Assembly: GCA_021779635.1 (NCBI GenBank)
Contig: JAJYAH010000026.1
Coordinates: 1 to 21,062 of the forward strand
From: Pseudomonadota bacterium
GTDB taxonomy: Bacteria > Pseudomonadota > Alphaproteobacteria > Rhizobiales > Xanthobacteraceae
Direction: 5' to 3'
DNA length: 21,062 nt
The notes beneath the pieces are model-generated. The model saw only the letters and a program-made list of their open reading frames with translations. It ran no database searches and was not told the DNA's origin. Positions 7,348 to 15,109 of the stretch are shown here, in pieces. The translations under genes and the position numbers were made by a program. How positions within the stretch are numbered: the stretch's first letter is position 1; each line of letters begins with the position of its first letter.

Positions 7348-8349
7348 ATGAACGACACCGTCAATCGTCAGATTTTGCTGGTCGAGAAGCCGGCCGGGAA
7401 GCTTGGACCGGAGCATTTCAAGATGTCCAAGGCCGCCATCCCGGAGCCAAAAGACGGCGAGGCGTTGCTGCGGGTGCGCTACATTTCGCTGGATGCCGCC
7501 AACCGCGCCTGGATGCACGGCGCGACCTATCGCGCGGCGGTCGAGCCCAATACGGTGATGGCCGGCGGCGGCATCGCCGAGGTCGTGTCATCGAAAGCGC
7601 CGGGCCTGGCAACCGGTGACATCGTGTTCGGCGATACCGGCTGGCAGGACTATGCGGCCGTGCCCGCAAAGCATCTAACCAAGATGCCACGTCTCGAGCC
7701 GATGACGCATTTGTTGAGCGTGTACGGCATTGCGGGTCTCACCGCCTATTTCGGCCTGCTCGATGTCGGGAAACCGAAGGCTGGCGAGACCGTCGTGGTC
7801 TCGGCTGCTGCCGGCTCGGTTGGATCGATCGTCGGCCAGATTGCCAAGGTCAAGGGCTGTCATGTCGTCGGCATCGCCGGCGGCAAGGACAAGTGCCAGT
7901 GGTTGACCCGCGAACTCGGCTTCGATGCCGCGGTCGACTACAAGGACGGCGCGATGTTCAAGGCCCTGAAGGCCGCGGCGCCGAAAGGCATCGATGTCTA
8001 TTTCGACAATGTCGGCGGCGATATTCTGGAAGCCTGCCTGTCGCAAATGAACAATCGCGGCCGCATCGCCTGCTGCGGGGCGATCTCGCAATATGACGGC
8101 GTGCCGTCGGCGACCGGGCCGCGCGGCGTACCCGGCCTGATCGTGGTGAAGCGGCTTATCATGCAGGGCTTCATCGTGATGGACTTCATGGATCAGCGCG
8201 ACGAGGCATTGAGCGACCTGCAATCTTGGGTCGCCTCGGGCAAGCTGAAGGTCCTGGAAGACATTATCAATGGCTTGGAGAATACGCCGAAGGCCCTGAT
8301 CGGACTATTGGCCGGCGAGAACCGCGGCAAGCGGATGGTGAAGCTGTAG
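7348..8349 (+). CDS. NADP-dependent oxidoreductase, zinc-less MDR family (CurA/alkenal reductase-like)
   Basis: A 333-residue member of the medium-chain dehydrogenase/reductase superfamily. It has the N-terminal GroES-like fold and a Rossmann domain with the nucleotide loop SAAAGSVGSIVGQIAKVKG (152-170), followed by VVGIAGG and CQWLTRELGFDAAVDYKD, typical of the prostaglandin reductase/CurA/2-alkenal reductase branch. No zinc-binding cysteine cluster is visible. Such enzymes reduce the activated C=C bond of unsaturated ketones or aldehydes with NADPH in the cytoplasm; the natural substrate is unknown. A strong ribosome binding site (GGGGAGGG, 7336-7343) precedes the ATG. It is divergent from the TPR gene and convergent with the RND operon, so it appears to be a single-gene unit. 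Confidence 0.9.
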   Translation: MNDTVNRQILLVEKPAGKLGPEHFKMSKAAIPEPKDGEALLRVRYISLDAANRAWMHGATYRAAVEPNTVMAGGGIAEVVSSKAPGLATGDIVFGDTGWQDYAAVPAKHLTKMPRLEPMTHLLSVYGIAGLTAYFGLLDVGKPKAGETVVVSAAAGSVGSIVGQIAKVKGCHVVGIAGGKDKCQWLTRELGFDAAVDYKDGAMFKALKAAAPKGIDVYFDNVGGDILEACLSQMNNRGRIACCGAISQYDGVPSATGPRGVPGLIVVKRLIMQGFIVMDFMDQRDEALSDLQSWVASGKLKVLEDIINGLENTPKALIGLLAGENRGKRMVKL

Positions 8350-8353
8350 GCGT

Positions 8354-8391
8354 AAAGCGGGCAAACGCGCACTTCTCGCGGGCCCCGCTTT
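8354..8391. terminator. Candidate bidirectional terminator between convergent genes
   Basis: AAAGCGGG (8354-8361) pairs with CCCGCTTT (8384-8391), and inside this CGCG (8366-8369) can pair with CGCG (8377-8380). The A/T ends of the stem give a short U-run on either strand. A second hairpin, CATCCT/AGGATG (8398-8403/8407-8412), spans the stop codon of the RND pump gene. Both lie in the 55-bp convergent gap. Confidence 0.45.
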
Positions 8392-8404
8392 CCGTCCCAT
8401 CCTG

Positions 8405-11400
8405 TTAGGATGTAACGCTCGGCGCCTGCGGGCTCGTCTGCGGGCCGGCTTTCTTGGTCTTTCGCTCCGCGAGCCAGTTCTCGAATCGCTGCACCACGAC
8501 AAAGAACGTCGGGACGAACAGCACCGCGAGGCAGGTCGAGGCGATCATGCCGGAGAATACCGTGATGCCGATCGACTTGCGGGCGCTGGCGCCGGCGCCG
8601 CTGGCGACCACCAGTGGCGCCACGCCGAGGATGAAGGCGAACGATGTCATCAGGATCGGCCGGAACCGCGCCCGCGCTGCCTCGATCGCCGATTCCAGCA
8701 GCGGCTTGCGGTCGCGAACGTGAAGTTCGAGCGCGACTTCGACAATCAGAATGGCGTTCTTGGCCGACAGCGCGATTAGCAGTATCAGTCCGATTTGCGT
8801 ATAGAGGTTGTTCTCGATCCGCAGCCCCGTCAGTACGGCCATCGGCCCGAGCAATGACAGCGGCACCGCCAGGATCACGGAGATCGGCGCGTACCAGCTT
8901 TCATATTGCCCGGCCAGCACCAGATAGACCAGCAACAGAGCAAGACCGAACACGTAGTAGATCTGGTTGCCGACCGCCTTCTCCTGGTACGACATCGCCG
9001 TCCATTCGTAGCCCGTGCCGGGCGGGAGGGTCCTGGCGGCGATCTCGTCCATCAGCGCCATCGACTGGCCGGAACTGTAGCCCTGGGCCGGCAGGCCAAT
9101 AACCGTCGAAGACGGATAAAGATTGTACAGGCTGATCAGCGAAGGCCCGACCGACGGCGTGATGGTCGCCAACGTACCGAGCGGGATCATGTCGCCGTTC
9201 TGGTTGCGCACCATCAGTTTTTCGATATCCCGCGTCGTCAGGCGAAATTGCGACTCCGCCTGGGCATAGACCTGGAAGGTGCGGCCGAACTTGGTGAACT
9301 GGTTGACGTAGGACGAGCCCAGATACGAGGCCAGTGTCGAGAACACCTGATCGGTCGTGACGTGCAGGGTCTGCGTCTTGATCCGGTCGACCTCGACGTC
9401 AAACTGCGGCACCATCGAACGGAACGGCGAACTGACGCGCTGCAACGCGCTTTGCGTCTGCGCATTGGCGACGATGGCACCGGTAATGGCCTGCAGTTTG
9501 CCGAAATCGGAATTGCCGTCGCGCAGTTCGACCTGCATGGCGAAGCCCGCGGCATTTCCGATGCCCTGGATCGGCGGCGGCGGCAGCACGATGACTCGCG
9601 CTTCCGGTATGGCCGCCATCTCCTGGTTCAATCCCACCACCAGTGAACGCAGATCCTCGCCGGCGCCGCGCTCGCTCCAATCCTTCAAAATCAAATAGGC
9701 AACACCGCCATTGGCCAGGCTCGAACTGTTGTCGAGCGCCGAGATGCCGGCAATGCTGATGACCTGATTGACTCCGGGCGTCTTGCCCGCCAGTTCGCTG
9801 ACCTGGTCGAGCACGCGCTGGGTGCGGTCGAGCGACGCGCCGTCGGGTAACTGCACCGCCGCGAGCAGGTAACCCTGATCCTCGATTGGAATAAAGCCGG
9901 TTGGTACCCGCGACAGGCCGTAACCGCCGATACCGATCAGGATCAGCGCCACGACGACCGACAGATTGCTGTGCGCGGCCATGCGGCCGATCAGCCCGGC
10001 ATAGCCCATCTCGATGCGGGCATAGACCGAGTTGAAACCACGGTAGAACCAGTTGCGCTGGGCCAGCGGCACGGGCGGGCGCAGCCACAGCGCGCATTGT
10101 GTCGGCTTCAGCGTGGCGGCGTTGACGGCGCTGAGCAGCGCGGTCGCGGCGATCACCAGCGCGAATTGCGCATACATGCGTCCGGTCAGCCCCGGCAGGA
10201 ACGCCGCCGGCAGAAACACCGATATCAGCACCAGCGTGATCCCGATAATCGGCGCGAACAGCTCGTCCATAGCGCGGATCGCGGCATCGTGGCCGGACAT
10301 TCCCTTTTCGATGTTGTGAGCCGCGCCTTCGACGACGACGATGGCATCGTCCACCACGATGCCGATCGAGAGCACGATCGCAAACAGCGTCGACAGGTTG
10401 ATGGTGAACCCAAGCGCCGCCATCGCCGCGAACGCGCCGATAATCGTCACCGGCACGGTGGTCGCCGGAACCAGCATCGCCCGCCAGTCCTGCAGAAAGA
10501 CCACGATAACCACGAGAACGAGAAAGCCCGCCTCGATCAGCGTCTTGTAGACTTCGTGGATCGAGGCCGAGACGAATTTGGTGGTGTCGAACGGCGTGTC
10601 GTATTTCACGTCCTGCGGGAATTGCGCCGCCAGCACGGCCATCTTCTTCTCGACCGCCTTCTCGACCTCTAGCGCGTTGGCGCCGGGCGACTGGAAGATA
10701 CCGATGCCGGTGGCCGGTTTCTTGTTGAGCGAGAATATCTGGCTGTAGGTCTGGGCGCCGAGTTCGACCGATCCGACGTCGCGCACCCGGGTGACGTCGC
10801 CATTGTTGCCGGTCTTGACGATCACATCGAGGAATTCGCCGGGGTCGTCGAGCCGGCCGTTGACGTTGAGCGTATATTGAAACGCCTGGCCCGAAGGGGT
10901 CGGCGGCATCCCGACCTGGCCCGCGGTCACCTGCTGGCTCTGCTGCTGGATCGCCTGAATGACGTCCTGCGGCATCAGCCCGCGCGCTTGCAGCTTGTTC
11001 GGATCGAGCCAAACCCGCATCGAGTACTGGCCGGCGCCGAATACGGTGACATTGCCGACTCCCGGCAACCGCGACAGTTCGTCCCGGATGTTGATCGTGG
11101 CGTAGTTGCTGAGAAAAAGACTGTCGTAAGTCGCATTGGGCGATGTCAGCGTCACGAACAGCAGGATCGCCGTCGACTTCTTCTGCACGGTAACGCCCTG
11201 GTTCTGCACCGATTGCGGCAACGACGACAACGCACTCGACACGCGATTCTGCACCAGCACCTGCGCGAAGTTGAGATCGGTGCCGATCTTGAATGTGACC
11301 GTGAGTGTGTAGGTGCCGTCGGCGCCGCTGTAGGACTGCATGTAAAGCATGTCCTCGACGCCATTGACCTGCTGCTCGATCGGCAGTGCGACGGTATCGA

Positions 11401-11575
11401 TGACGGTCTTGGCGCTGGCGCCGGGATAGCGGGTGGTCACCTGCACGGTCGGCGGCACCACATCGGGATATTGCGCGACCGCAAGGCTGAACAGGGCCAC
11501 GCCACCGATCAGGATCATGAGGATCGCGATGACGTTGGAAAGCACCGGCCGCTCGATGAAGAATTTCGAAATCAT
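8405..11575 (-). CDS. RND efflux pump inner-membrane transporter (HAE1 / AcrB-MexB type)
   Basis: A 1056-residue proton-driven drug exporter of the hydrophobe/amphiphile RND family, which works as a trimer in the inner membrane. The N-terminus MISKFFIERP is family-typical. The proton-relay aspartates Asp409-Asp410 lie in GIVVDD of transmembrane helix 4, and the conserved lysine lies in the LSAKNAILIVE helix near the C-terminus. Two large periplasmic loops separate twelve expected helices, and the GAGASARKSIG signature is present. It is full length with no frameshift. The ATG lies 8 bp after the stop codon of the adaptor gene, so the two are co-transcribed. No outer-membrane channel gene accompanies it here, so it probably uses one encoded elsewhere. 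The substrate cannot be predicted from sequence. Confidence 0.96.
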   Translation of the reverse strand: MISKFFIERPVLSNVIAILMILIGGVALFSLAVAQYPDVVPPTVQVTTRYPGASAKTVIDTVALPIEQQVNGVEDMLYMQSYSGADGTYTLTVTFKIGTDLNFAQVLVQNRVSSALSSLPQSVQNQGVTVQKKSTAILLFVTLTSPNATYDSLFLSNYATINIRDELSRLPGVGNVTVFGAGQYSMRVWLDPNKLQARGLMPQDVIQAIQQQSQQVTAGQVGMPPTPSGQAFQYTLNVNGRLDDPGEFLDVIVKTGNNGDVTRVRDVGSVELGAQTYSQIFSLNKKPATGIGIFQSPGANALEVEKAVEKKMAVLAAQFPQDVKYDTPFDTTKFVSASIHEVYKTLIEAGFLVLVVIVVFLQDWRAMLVPATTVPVTIIGAFAAMAALGFTINLSTLFAIVLSIGIVVDDAIVVVEGAAHNIEKGMSGHDAAIRAMDELFAPIIGITLVLISVFLPAAFLPGLTGRMYAQFALVIAATALLSAVNAATLKPTQCALWLRPPVPLAQRNWFYRGFNSVYARIEMGYAGLIGRMAAHSNLSVVVALILIGIGGYGLSRVPTGFIPIEDQGYLLAAVQLPDGASLDRTQRVLDQVSELAGKTPGVNQVISIAGISALDNSSSLANGGVAYLILKDWSERGAGEDLRSLVVGLNQEMAAIPEARVIVLPPPPIQGIGNAAGFAMQVELRDGNSDFGKLQAITGAIVANAQTQSALQRVSSPFRSMVPQFDVEVDRIKTQTLHVTTDQVFSTLASYLGSSYVNQFTKFGRTFQVYAQAESQFRLTTRDIEKLMVRNQNGDMIPLGTLATITPSVGPSLISLYNLYPSSTVIGLPAQGYSSGQSMALMDEIAARTLPPGTGYEWTAMSYQEKAVGNQIYYVFGLALLLVYLVLAGQYESWYAPISVILAVPLSLLGPMAVLTGLRIENNLYTQIGLILLIALSAKNAILIVEVALELHVRDRKPLLESAIEAARARFRPILMTSFAFILGVAPLVVASGAGASARKSIGITVFSGMIASTCLAVLFVPTFFVVVQRFENWLAERKTKKAGPQTSPQAPSVTS

Positions 11576-11583
11576 GCCCGGTC

Positions 11584-12786
11584 CTATTTGGTCGATGCTG
11601 GCGGCGCTTCGATCTTCTGCAGTTGCGGATCGACCTTCTGACCGGGAATGGCGCGCAGCAGCCCGGCGATGACCACACGGTCATCGGCCTTGAGGCCGCT
11701 TTCGATCACGCGCAAGTCGCCCTCGATTGGCCCGGCGCGCACCTTGCGCTGCTCGACGACATTGTCGCCGTTCACCACCAGCACATAGCGTCCGGCCTGA
11801 TCGCTGCCCAACGCCACATCAGGCACAAGCAGCGCGTTCTGCTGCTGATCGAAGGGAACGCGGACACGAACGTAATAGCCGGGCAGCAATATGCGGTCGG
11901 CATTCGGCAGAACGCCGCGCACCGCGAGCGTTCCCGTCGACTGGTTGATCGTCGGCGCCGCATAGTCGAGCTTGCCCTGGTGCGGATAGCCGCTTTCGGT
12001 CTGCAGTCCGACCTCGATCGACAGCTGCGTGAGATCGCTCGACGTCAGTCCCCGCCGTTTGGCTTCTGCCCGGATTCGCAGCACATCCTGTTCGTTGACG
12101 TTGAAATTGACGTAAATCGGGTCAAGCTGCACGATAGTCGCGAGCTGCGTTGGCGACGCCACGCCGACAAGCTCCCCGACCGAGACGAGGTGCGCGCTGA
12201 CGATGCCGTCGAATGGTGCGACAACATCGGTATAGCCGTAATTGATCGCCGCGATCTTGGTGTTGGCCTGGGCCTGCTGCAGATTGGCCTGGGCGTTATC
12301 GCGTGACGACGTAGACGTATCGAGGGTCGCCTGCGAGACGGCCTGCCTGGTGACCAGCTCGGCCTGACGCTTGTAGTCGGCTTCGGCCTGCTTCAGCGAT
12401 GCCTGCGAACCTGCTTCCGCCGCCTGGGCCTGCTCCAGTTTCAGCTTGTAGGTTTCGGGCTCGATCGTGAACAGCGTCGTGCCTTGTTTCACGAAGCTGC
12501 CGTCCTTGTAGTTAATCGATTGCAATACGCCCTGCACGCGCGCCACCAGATCGACGCTCTGGATCGGCGCCGTGTTGCCGGTGGCTTCGAGATAACGCGT
12601 GACGTTCTGCTGTACCGGCAGGCCGACATCTACCTTTGGGGGCGGCGGCGGCACAAAACTATTTTGTTCGCAGCCGCTTAACGCGGCGAACGCCGATATG
12701 ATGAAGGCCATATGGGAGACGGCGATGGCTCCCTGCCTCACGCGACCATTCAGCCCGGCGCATGCCGGCGAACGCGGCGGCTTCAT
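11584..12786 (-). CDS. RND efflux periplasmic adaptor lipoprotein (AcrA/MexA type)
   Basis: A 400-residue membrane-fusion protein that links the inner-membrane pump to an outer-membrane channel. A hydrophobic segment ends in the lipobox LSGC (Cys39), followed by a proline-rich tether (VPPPPPK), a lipoyl-like half (ARVQGVLQSINYKDGSFV), an alpha-hairpin rich in Gln and Ala, the second lipoyl half (VVAPFDGIVSAHLVSVGELV), a beta-barrel and a C-terminal membrane-proximal domain ending in IPGQKVDPQL. I chose the ATG at 12786; the frame is open to a TTG at 12849, and a later ATG at 12711 would give a shorter leader that still holds the lipobox. It is the first gene of the two-gene pump operon. No TetR-type or other regulator is adjacent. 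Confidence 0.94.
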   Translation of the reverse strand: MKPPRSPACAGLNGRVRQGAIAVSHMAFIISAFAALSGCEQNSFVPPPPPKVDVGLPVQQNVTRYLEATGNTAPIQSVDLVARVQGVLQSINYKDGSFVKQGTTLFTIEPETYKLKLEQAQAAEAGSQASLKQAEADYKRQAELVTRQAVSQATLDTSTSSRDNAQANLQQAQANTKIAAINYGYTDVVAPFDGIVSAHLVSVGELVGVASPTQLATIVQLDPIYVNFNVNEQDVLRIRAEAKRRGLTSSDLTQLSIEVGLQTESGYPHQGKLDYAAPTINQSTGTLAVRGVLPNADRILLPGYYVRVRVPFDQQQNALLVPDVALGSDQAGRYVLVVNGDNVVEQRKVRAGPIEGDLRVIESGLKADDRVVIAGLLRAIPGQKVDPQLQKIEAPPASTK

Positions 12787-12924
12787 TATCCGTGCCCCCA
12801 ATTCATCTCGGTTTAGAGAAGGCTTTCCGCAATTCGAGGATAGCAACAATCCGCTTGCGGTGGAACTCGAAAGAGAAAATGATCCCGCCCGCGGAATTCT
12901 TCTGTCGAGCCTTTCAGAACTTCA

Positions 12925-12936
12925 CTTCAATTGAAG
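12925..12936. promoter_or_regulatory. Perfect 12-bp palindrome between the RND operon and the cysteine-rich gene
   Basis: CTTCAATTGAAG is a perfect inverted repeat in the 186-bp divergent gap, 36 bp before the ATG of the cysteine-rich protein and about 140 bp before the RND operon. It could be an operator for either side. No good -35/-10 pair was found, so the role is a guess. Confidence 0.25.
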
Positions 12937-12972
12937 CGGCGGCTCCAACGTCAGCAGGAAGGATTTATTCAA

Positions 12973-13839
12973 ATGATCAACACGTTGAGGCGTGAGGCGG
13001 CGCTCTGGGCACCGATAGCGGCCATCCTGTTCGCGGCAGCGACGCCGGCGCTTTCGCAAGCCCCGACCGATGCCCAGCGCAGCGCCATCCGTTCCCAATG
13101 CCGCGCGGACTACCAGGCCCATTGCGCCAGTGTCCCGCCGGGCGGCAAGGCGTCGCTGCAGTGCCTGCAGCACAACATGTCGAGCCTTTCATCGGGCTGC
13201 CAAACAGCGGTGCGTGCCGTCGAAGCCCCTGCTGCGCCCAAAGCGGAAACGGCCCCAGTCGCGCCGGCCGAGTCGGCCCCGGCTTCCGCGACAGCCAAGC
13301 CTTCCGCGGAGACCGCGGCTCCGCCGCCGGCCTCCAATCCGCCTCCGGCTCCCAAGACGGCGGCAACCACCCGGGTCAAAAAGCCGAGCAGTACGCAGGC
13401 GGCCGCGATACGAAGCGCGTGCCGGAACGATTATCAGCAAAACTGCGCCGGCGTGCCGACCGGAGGCGTCGCGGCATTGAGCTGCCTGGAAAAGAACAAG
13501 GCGAACCTCTCGGCAAATTGTCAGGCAGCGGTCAGCTCGGCCGGTGGTGCCGCAACACCCGCGGGCGATGCTGCGGCACCTGCGGCTGGTAGCGCTCCGA
13601 CGGATGCAACAACCGCCGGTCCCGGAACTGCACCCGCCGCGGCGCCCGCGCTGGTGCTGCGGCCGATGCGGCCCCGAGAGGTGCTTTTCGTCCTGAGGTC
13701 GGCGTGCGGCGGCGATGTTCGCGCGCTTTGCAGCGGCGTCCCACCCGGCGGTGGCCGTGTCATACAATGTCTGGCCACGCAGGCACCCTCCCTCTCACCC
13801 GCATGCGCGGATGTTCTGAGCCAGTTCGCGGCGCGATAA
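12973..13839 (+). CDS. Secreted protein with three cysteine-rich (GLG1-type) repeats
   Basis: A 288-residue protein with an N-terminal signal peptide (hydrophobic core about 11-25, cleavage near 28-30 in PALSQA). It has three copies of a four-cysteine unit at about 36-83, 143-190 and 236-286, with cysteines at 43/51/64/76, 150/158/171/183 and 245/253/266/278. The spacing C-x7-C-x12-C-x11-C is identical in all three, with a V-P-x-G-G turn after the second cysteine. The units match the cysteine-rich repeat of the Golgi glycoprotein/FGF-receptor-binding family, which also occurs in bacterial periplasmic proteins of unknown function. Linkers are rich in Ala, Pro and Thr. The ATG at 12973 follows AGGAAGGA (12956-12963) with 9-nt spacing; an upstream TTG at 12931 lacks such a site. 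Two disulfides per unit are plausible. The function is unknown. Confidence 0.85.
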   Translation: MINTLRREAALWAPIAAILFAAATPALSQAPTDAQRSAIRSQCRADYQAHCASVPPGGKASLQCLQHNMSSLSSGCQTAVRAVEAPAAPKAETAPVAPAESAPASATAKPSAETAAPPPASNPPPAPKTAATTRVKKPSSTQAAAIRSACRNDYQQNCAGVPTGGVAALSCLEKNKANLSANCQAAVSSAGGAATPAGDAAAPAAGSAPTDATTAGPGTAPAAAPALVLRPMRPREVLFVLRSACGGDVRALCSGVPPGGGRVIQCLATQAPSLSPACADVLSQFAAR

Positions 13840-13897
13840 AGTAAAACGTAGAAATTCTGCGGACAGCCAAACCACCGGATATTTTTCGCTGGCGCGA

Positions 13898-13927
13898 TTG
13901 ACCGGCTGCAACTAGTCTGGATAAAAT
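13898..13927 (+). promoter_or_regulatory. Sigma-70-type promoter of the aryl-CoA operon
   Basis: TTGACC (13898-13903) and TAAAAT (13922-13927) each match the consensus hexamers at 5 of 6 bases and are separated by 18 nt. The expected start of transcription (about 13933-13935) falls inside the adjacent palindrome. Confidence 0.6.
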
Positions 13928-13929
13928 AA

Positions 13930-13941
13930 ACAGTATACTGT
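13930..13941. promoter_or_regulatory. Candidate MarR operator, site 1
   Basis: ACAGTATACTGT is a perfect 12-bp palindrome immediately downstream of the -10 hexamer and 16 bp before the GTG start. Extended to ACAGTATACTGTCAAT it matches site 2 at 19348-19363 in 13 of 16 positions. Its placement over the transcription start fits repression by blocking RNA polymerase, as is usual for MarR proteins. The regulator identity is inferred from the marR-type gene at 18157-18666. Confidence 0.6.
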
Positions 13942-13957
13942 CAATCGGGAGGGGACA

Positions 13958-15109
13958 GTGCGCATCGCCGTGATCGGGGGAGGCCCCGGAGGCCTGTATT
14001 TTGCTTATCTGTGGAAGAAGCGGCATCCGGACGCGGATATCGACCTGTTCGAGCAGAATGCCGCCGGAGCCACATGGGGCTTCGGCGTGGTGTTCTCCGA
14101 ACAGGCGCTGGAATTCCTGCGTGCCGACGACCCCGACACGGTTGACGCCATCGCGCCGCGGATGGAGAGCTGGAAGAACATCACCCTCAACCTGCGCGGC
14201 GAGAGCGTCGCGATCGACGGCGTCGGCTTCTCCTCGATCGGCCGGCTCGATCTGCTCACGATCCTGCAACAGCGGGTTCGCTCGGTCGGCGTCACGCCAC
14301 GATACGACACGGCGATCGAGTCGGTGGATCAGCTTTCCGGGTACGACCTGATCGTCGCGGCCGATGGCCTGAACTCGCTGGTGCGACGCACCTTCGAGAA
14401 GGAACTCGGCGCGTCGGTGTCCTGGTCGGCCAATAAGTTCGCCTGGTACGGCACGACCAAACGCTTCGAGACGCTGTCGCAGACCTTTGTCGAGACCGAC
14501 CTCGGCGCCTTCAACGCGCACCACTATCGATATTCAGCTTCAATGAGCACGTTCCTGGTCGAATGCGATATGGCGACGTGGCAGCGATATGGTTTCGCCG
14601 ACAAGACGGATGAGGAATCGAAGGAAATCTGCCGGCGCGTCTTCGCATCGACGCTCGACGGGCATCCGCTGGTGTCGAACAAATCGGTGTGGCGCAATTT
14701 CCCATGGATCTGGAACGAGCGCTGGTGCTGCGGAAACAAAGTGCTGATCGGCGACGCGCTGCATTCGGCGCATTTCTCGATCGGCTCGGGCACGCGTCTC
14801 GCCATCGAGGACGCGATCGCGCTGGTCAAGGCACTGGAGGCGGAGCCGAACATTTCGGCAGCGCTCCATCGCTACCAGACCGAGCGCCAGCCGATCGTGA
14901 AGAAATTGGTCACGGCGGCGCGCACCAGCGCCGACTGGTACGAAAAATTCCCCGAGCATATGCGGCTTGACCTGATGGATTTCGCTTACAGCTACATCAC
15001 CCGCTCGGGCCGGATCGACGACGCGCGCCTGCGCGCGATGTCGCCGTCGTTCATGGCACGATATGAGGCGTCGAGACGTCCCCTGCTGCAAGGCGGGAGC
15101 AAGGCATGA
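13958..15109 (+). CDS. FAD-dependent aryl-CoA monooxygenase, salicylyl-CoA 5-hydroxylase-like
   Basis: A 383-residue flavoprotein hydroxylase with the FAD-binding GGGPGG loop (7-12), the DLIVAADGLNS motif (130-140) and the GDALHSAHFSIGSGTRLAIED segment (265-285). The last of these differs from ordinary phenol hydroxylases and resembles salicylyl-CoA 5-hydroxylase (Streptomyces SdgC) and the N-terminal half of 2-aminobenzoyl-CoA monooxygenase/reductase. The C-terminal old-yellow-enzyme half of the latter is absent. Its stop overlaps the start of an aryl-CoA ligase (ATGA), so a CoA thioester is the likely substrate; salicylyl-CoA to gentisyl-CoA fits the gentisate genes nearby. The GTG start follows GGGAGGGG (13947-13954). 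Anthraniloyl-CoA or another benzoyl-CoA derivative remains possible. Confidence 0.75.
   Translation: MRIAVIGGGPGGLYFAYLWKKRHPDADIDLFEQNAAGATWGFGVVFSEQALEFLRADDPDTVDAIAPRMESWKNITLNLRGESVAIDGVGFSSIGRLDLLTILQQRVRSVGVTPRYDTAIESVDQLSGYDLIVAADGLNSLVRRTFEKELGASVSWSANKFAWYGTTKRFETLSQTFVETDLGAFNAHHYRYSASMSTFLVECDMATWQRYGFADKTDEESKEICRRVFASTLDGHPLVSNKSVWRNFPWIWNERWCCGNKVLIGDALHSAHFSIGSGTRLAIEDAIALVKALEAEPNISAALHRYQTERQPIVKKLVTAARTSADWYEKFPEHMRLDLMDFAYSYITRSGRIDDARLRAMSPSFMARYEASRRPLLQGGSKA

Noticed and set aside
9399..11684. 761-codon open frame on the same strand as the RND pump in another frame
   Set aside because: Its translation is low-complexity Arg/Gly/Ala-rich text typical of a frame shadow in GC-rich DNA; the true frame is the intact RND transporter.
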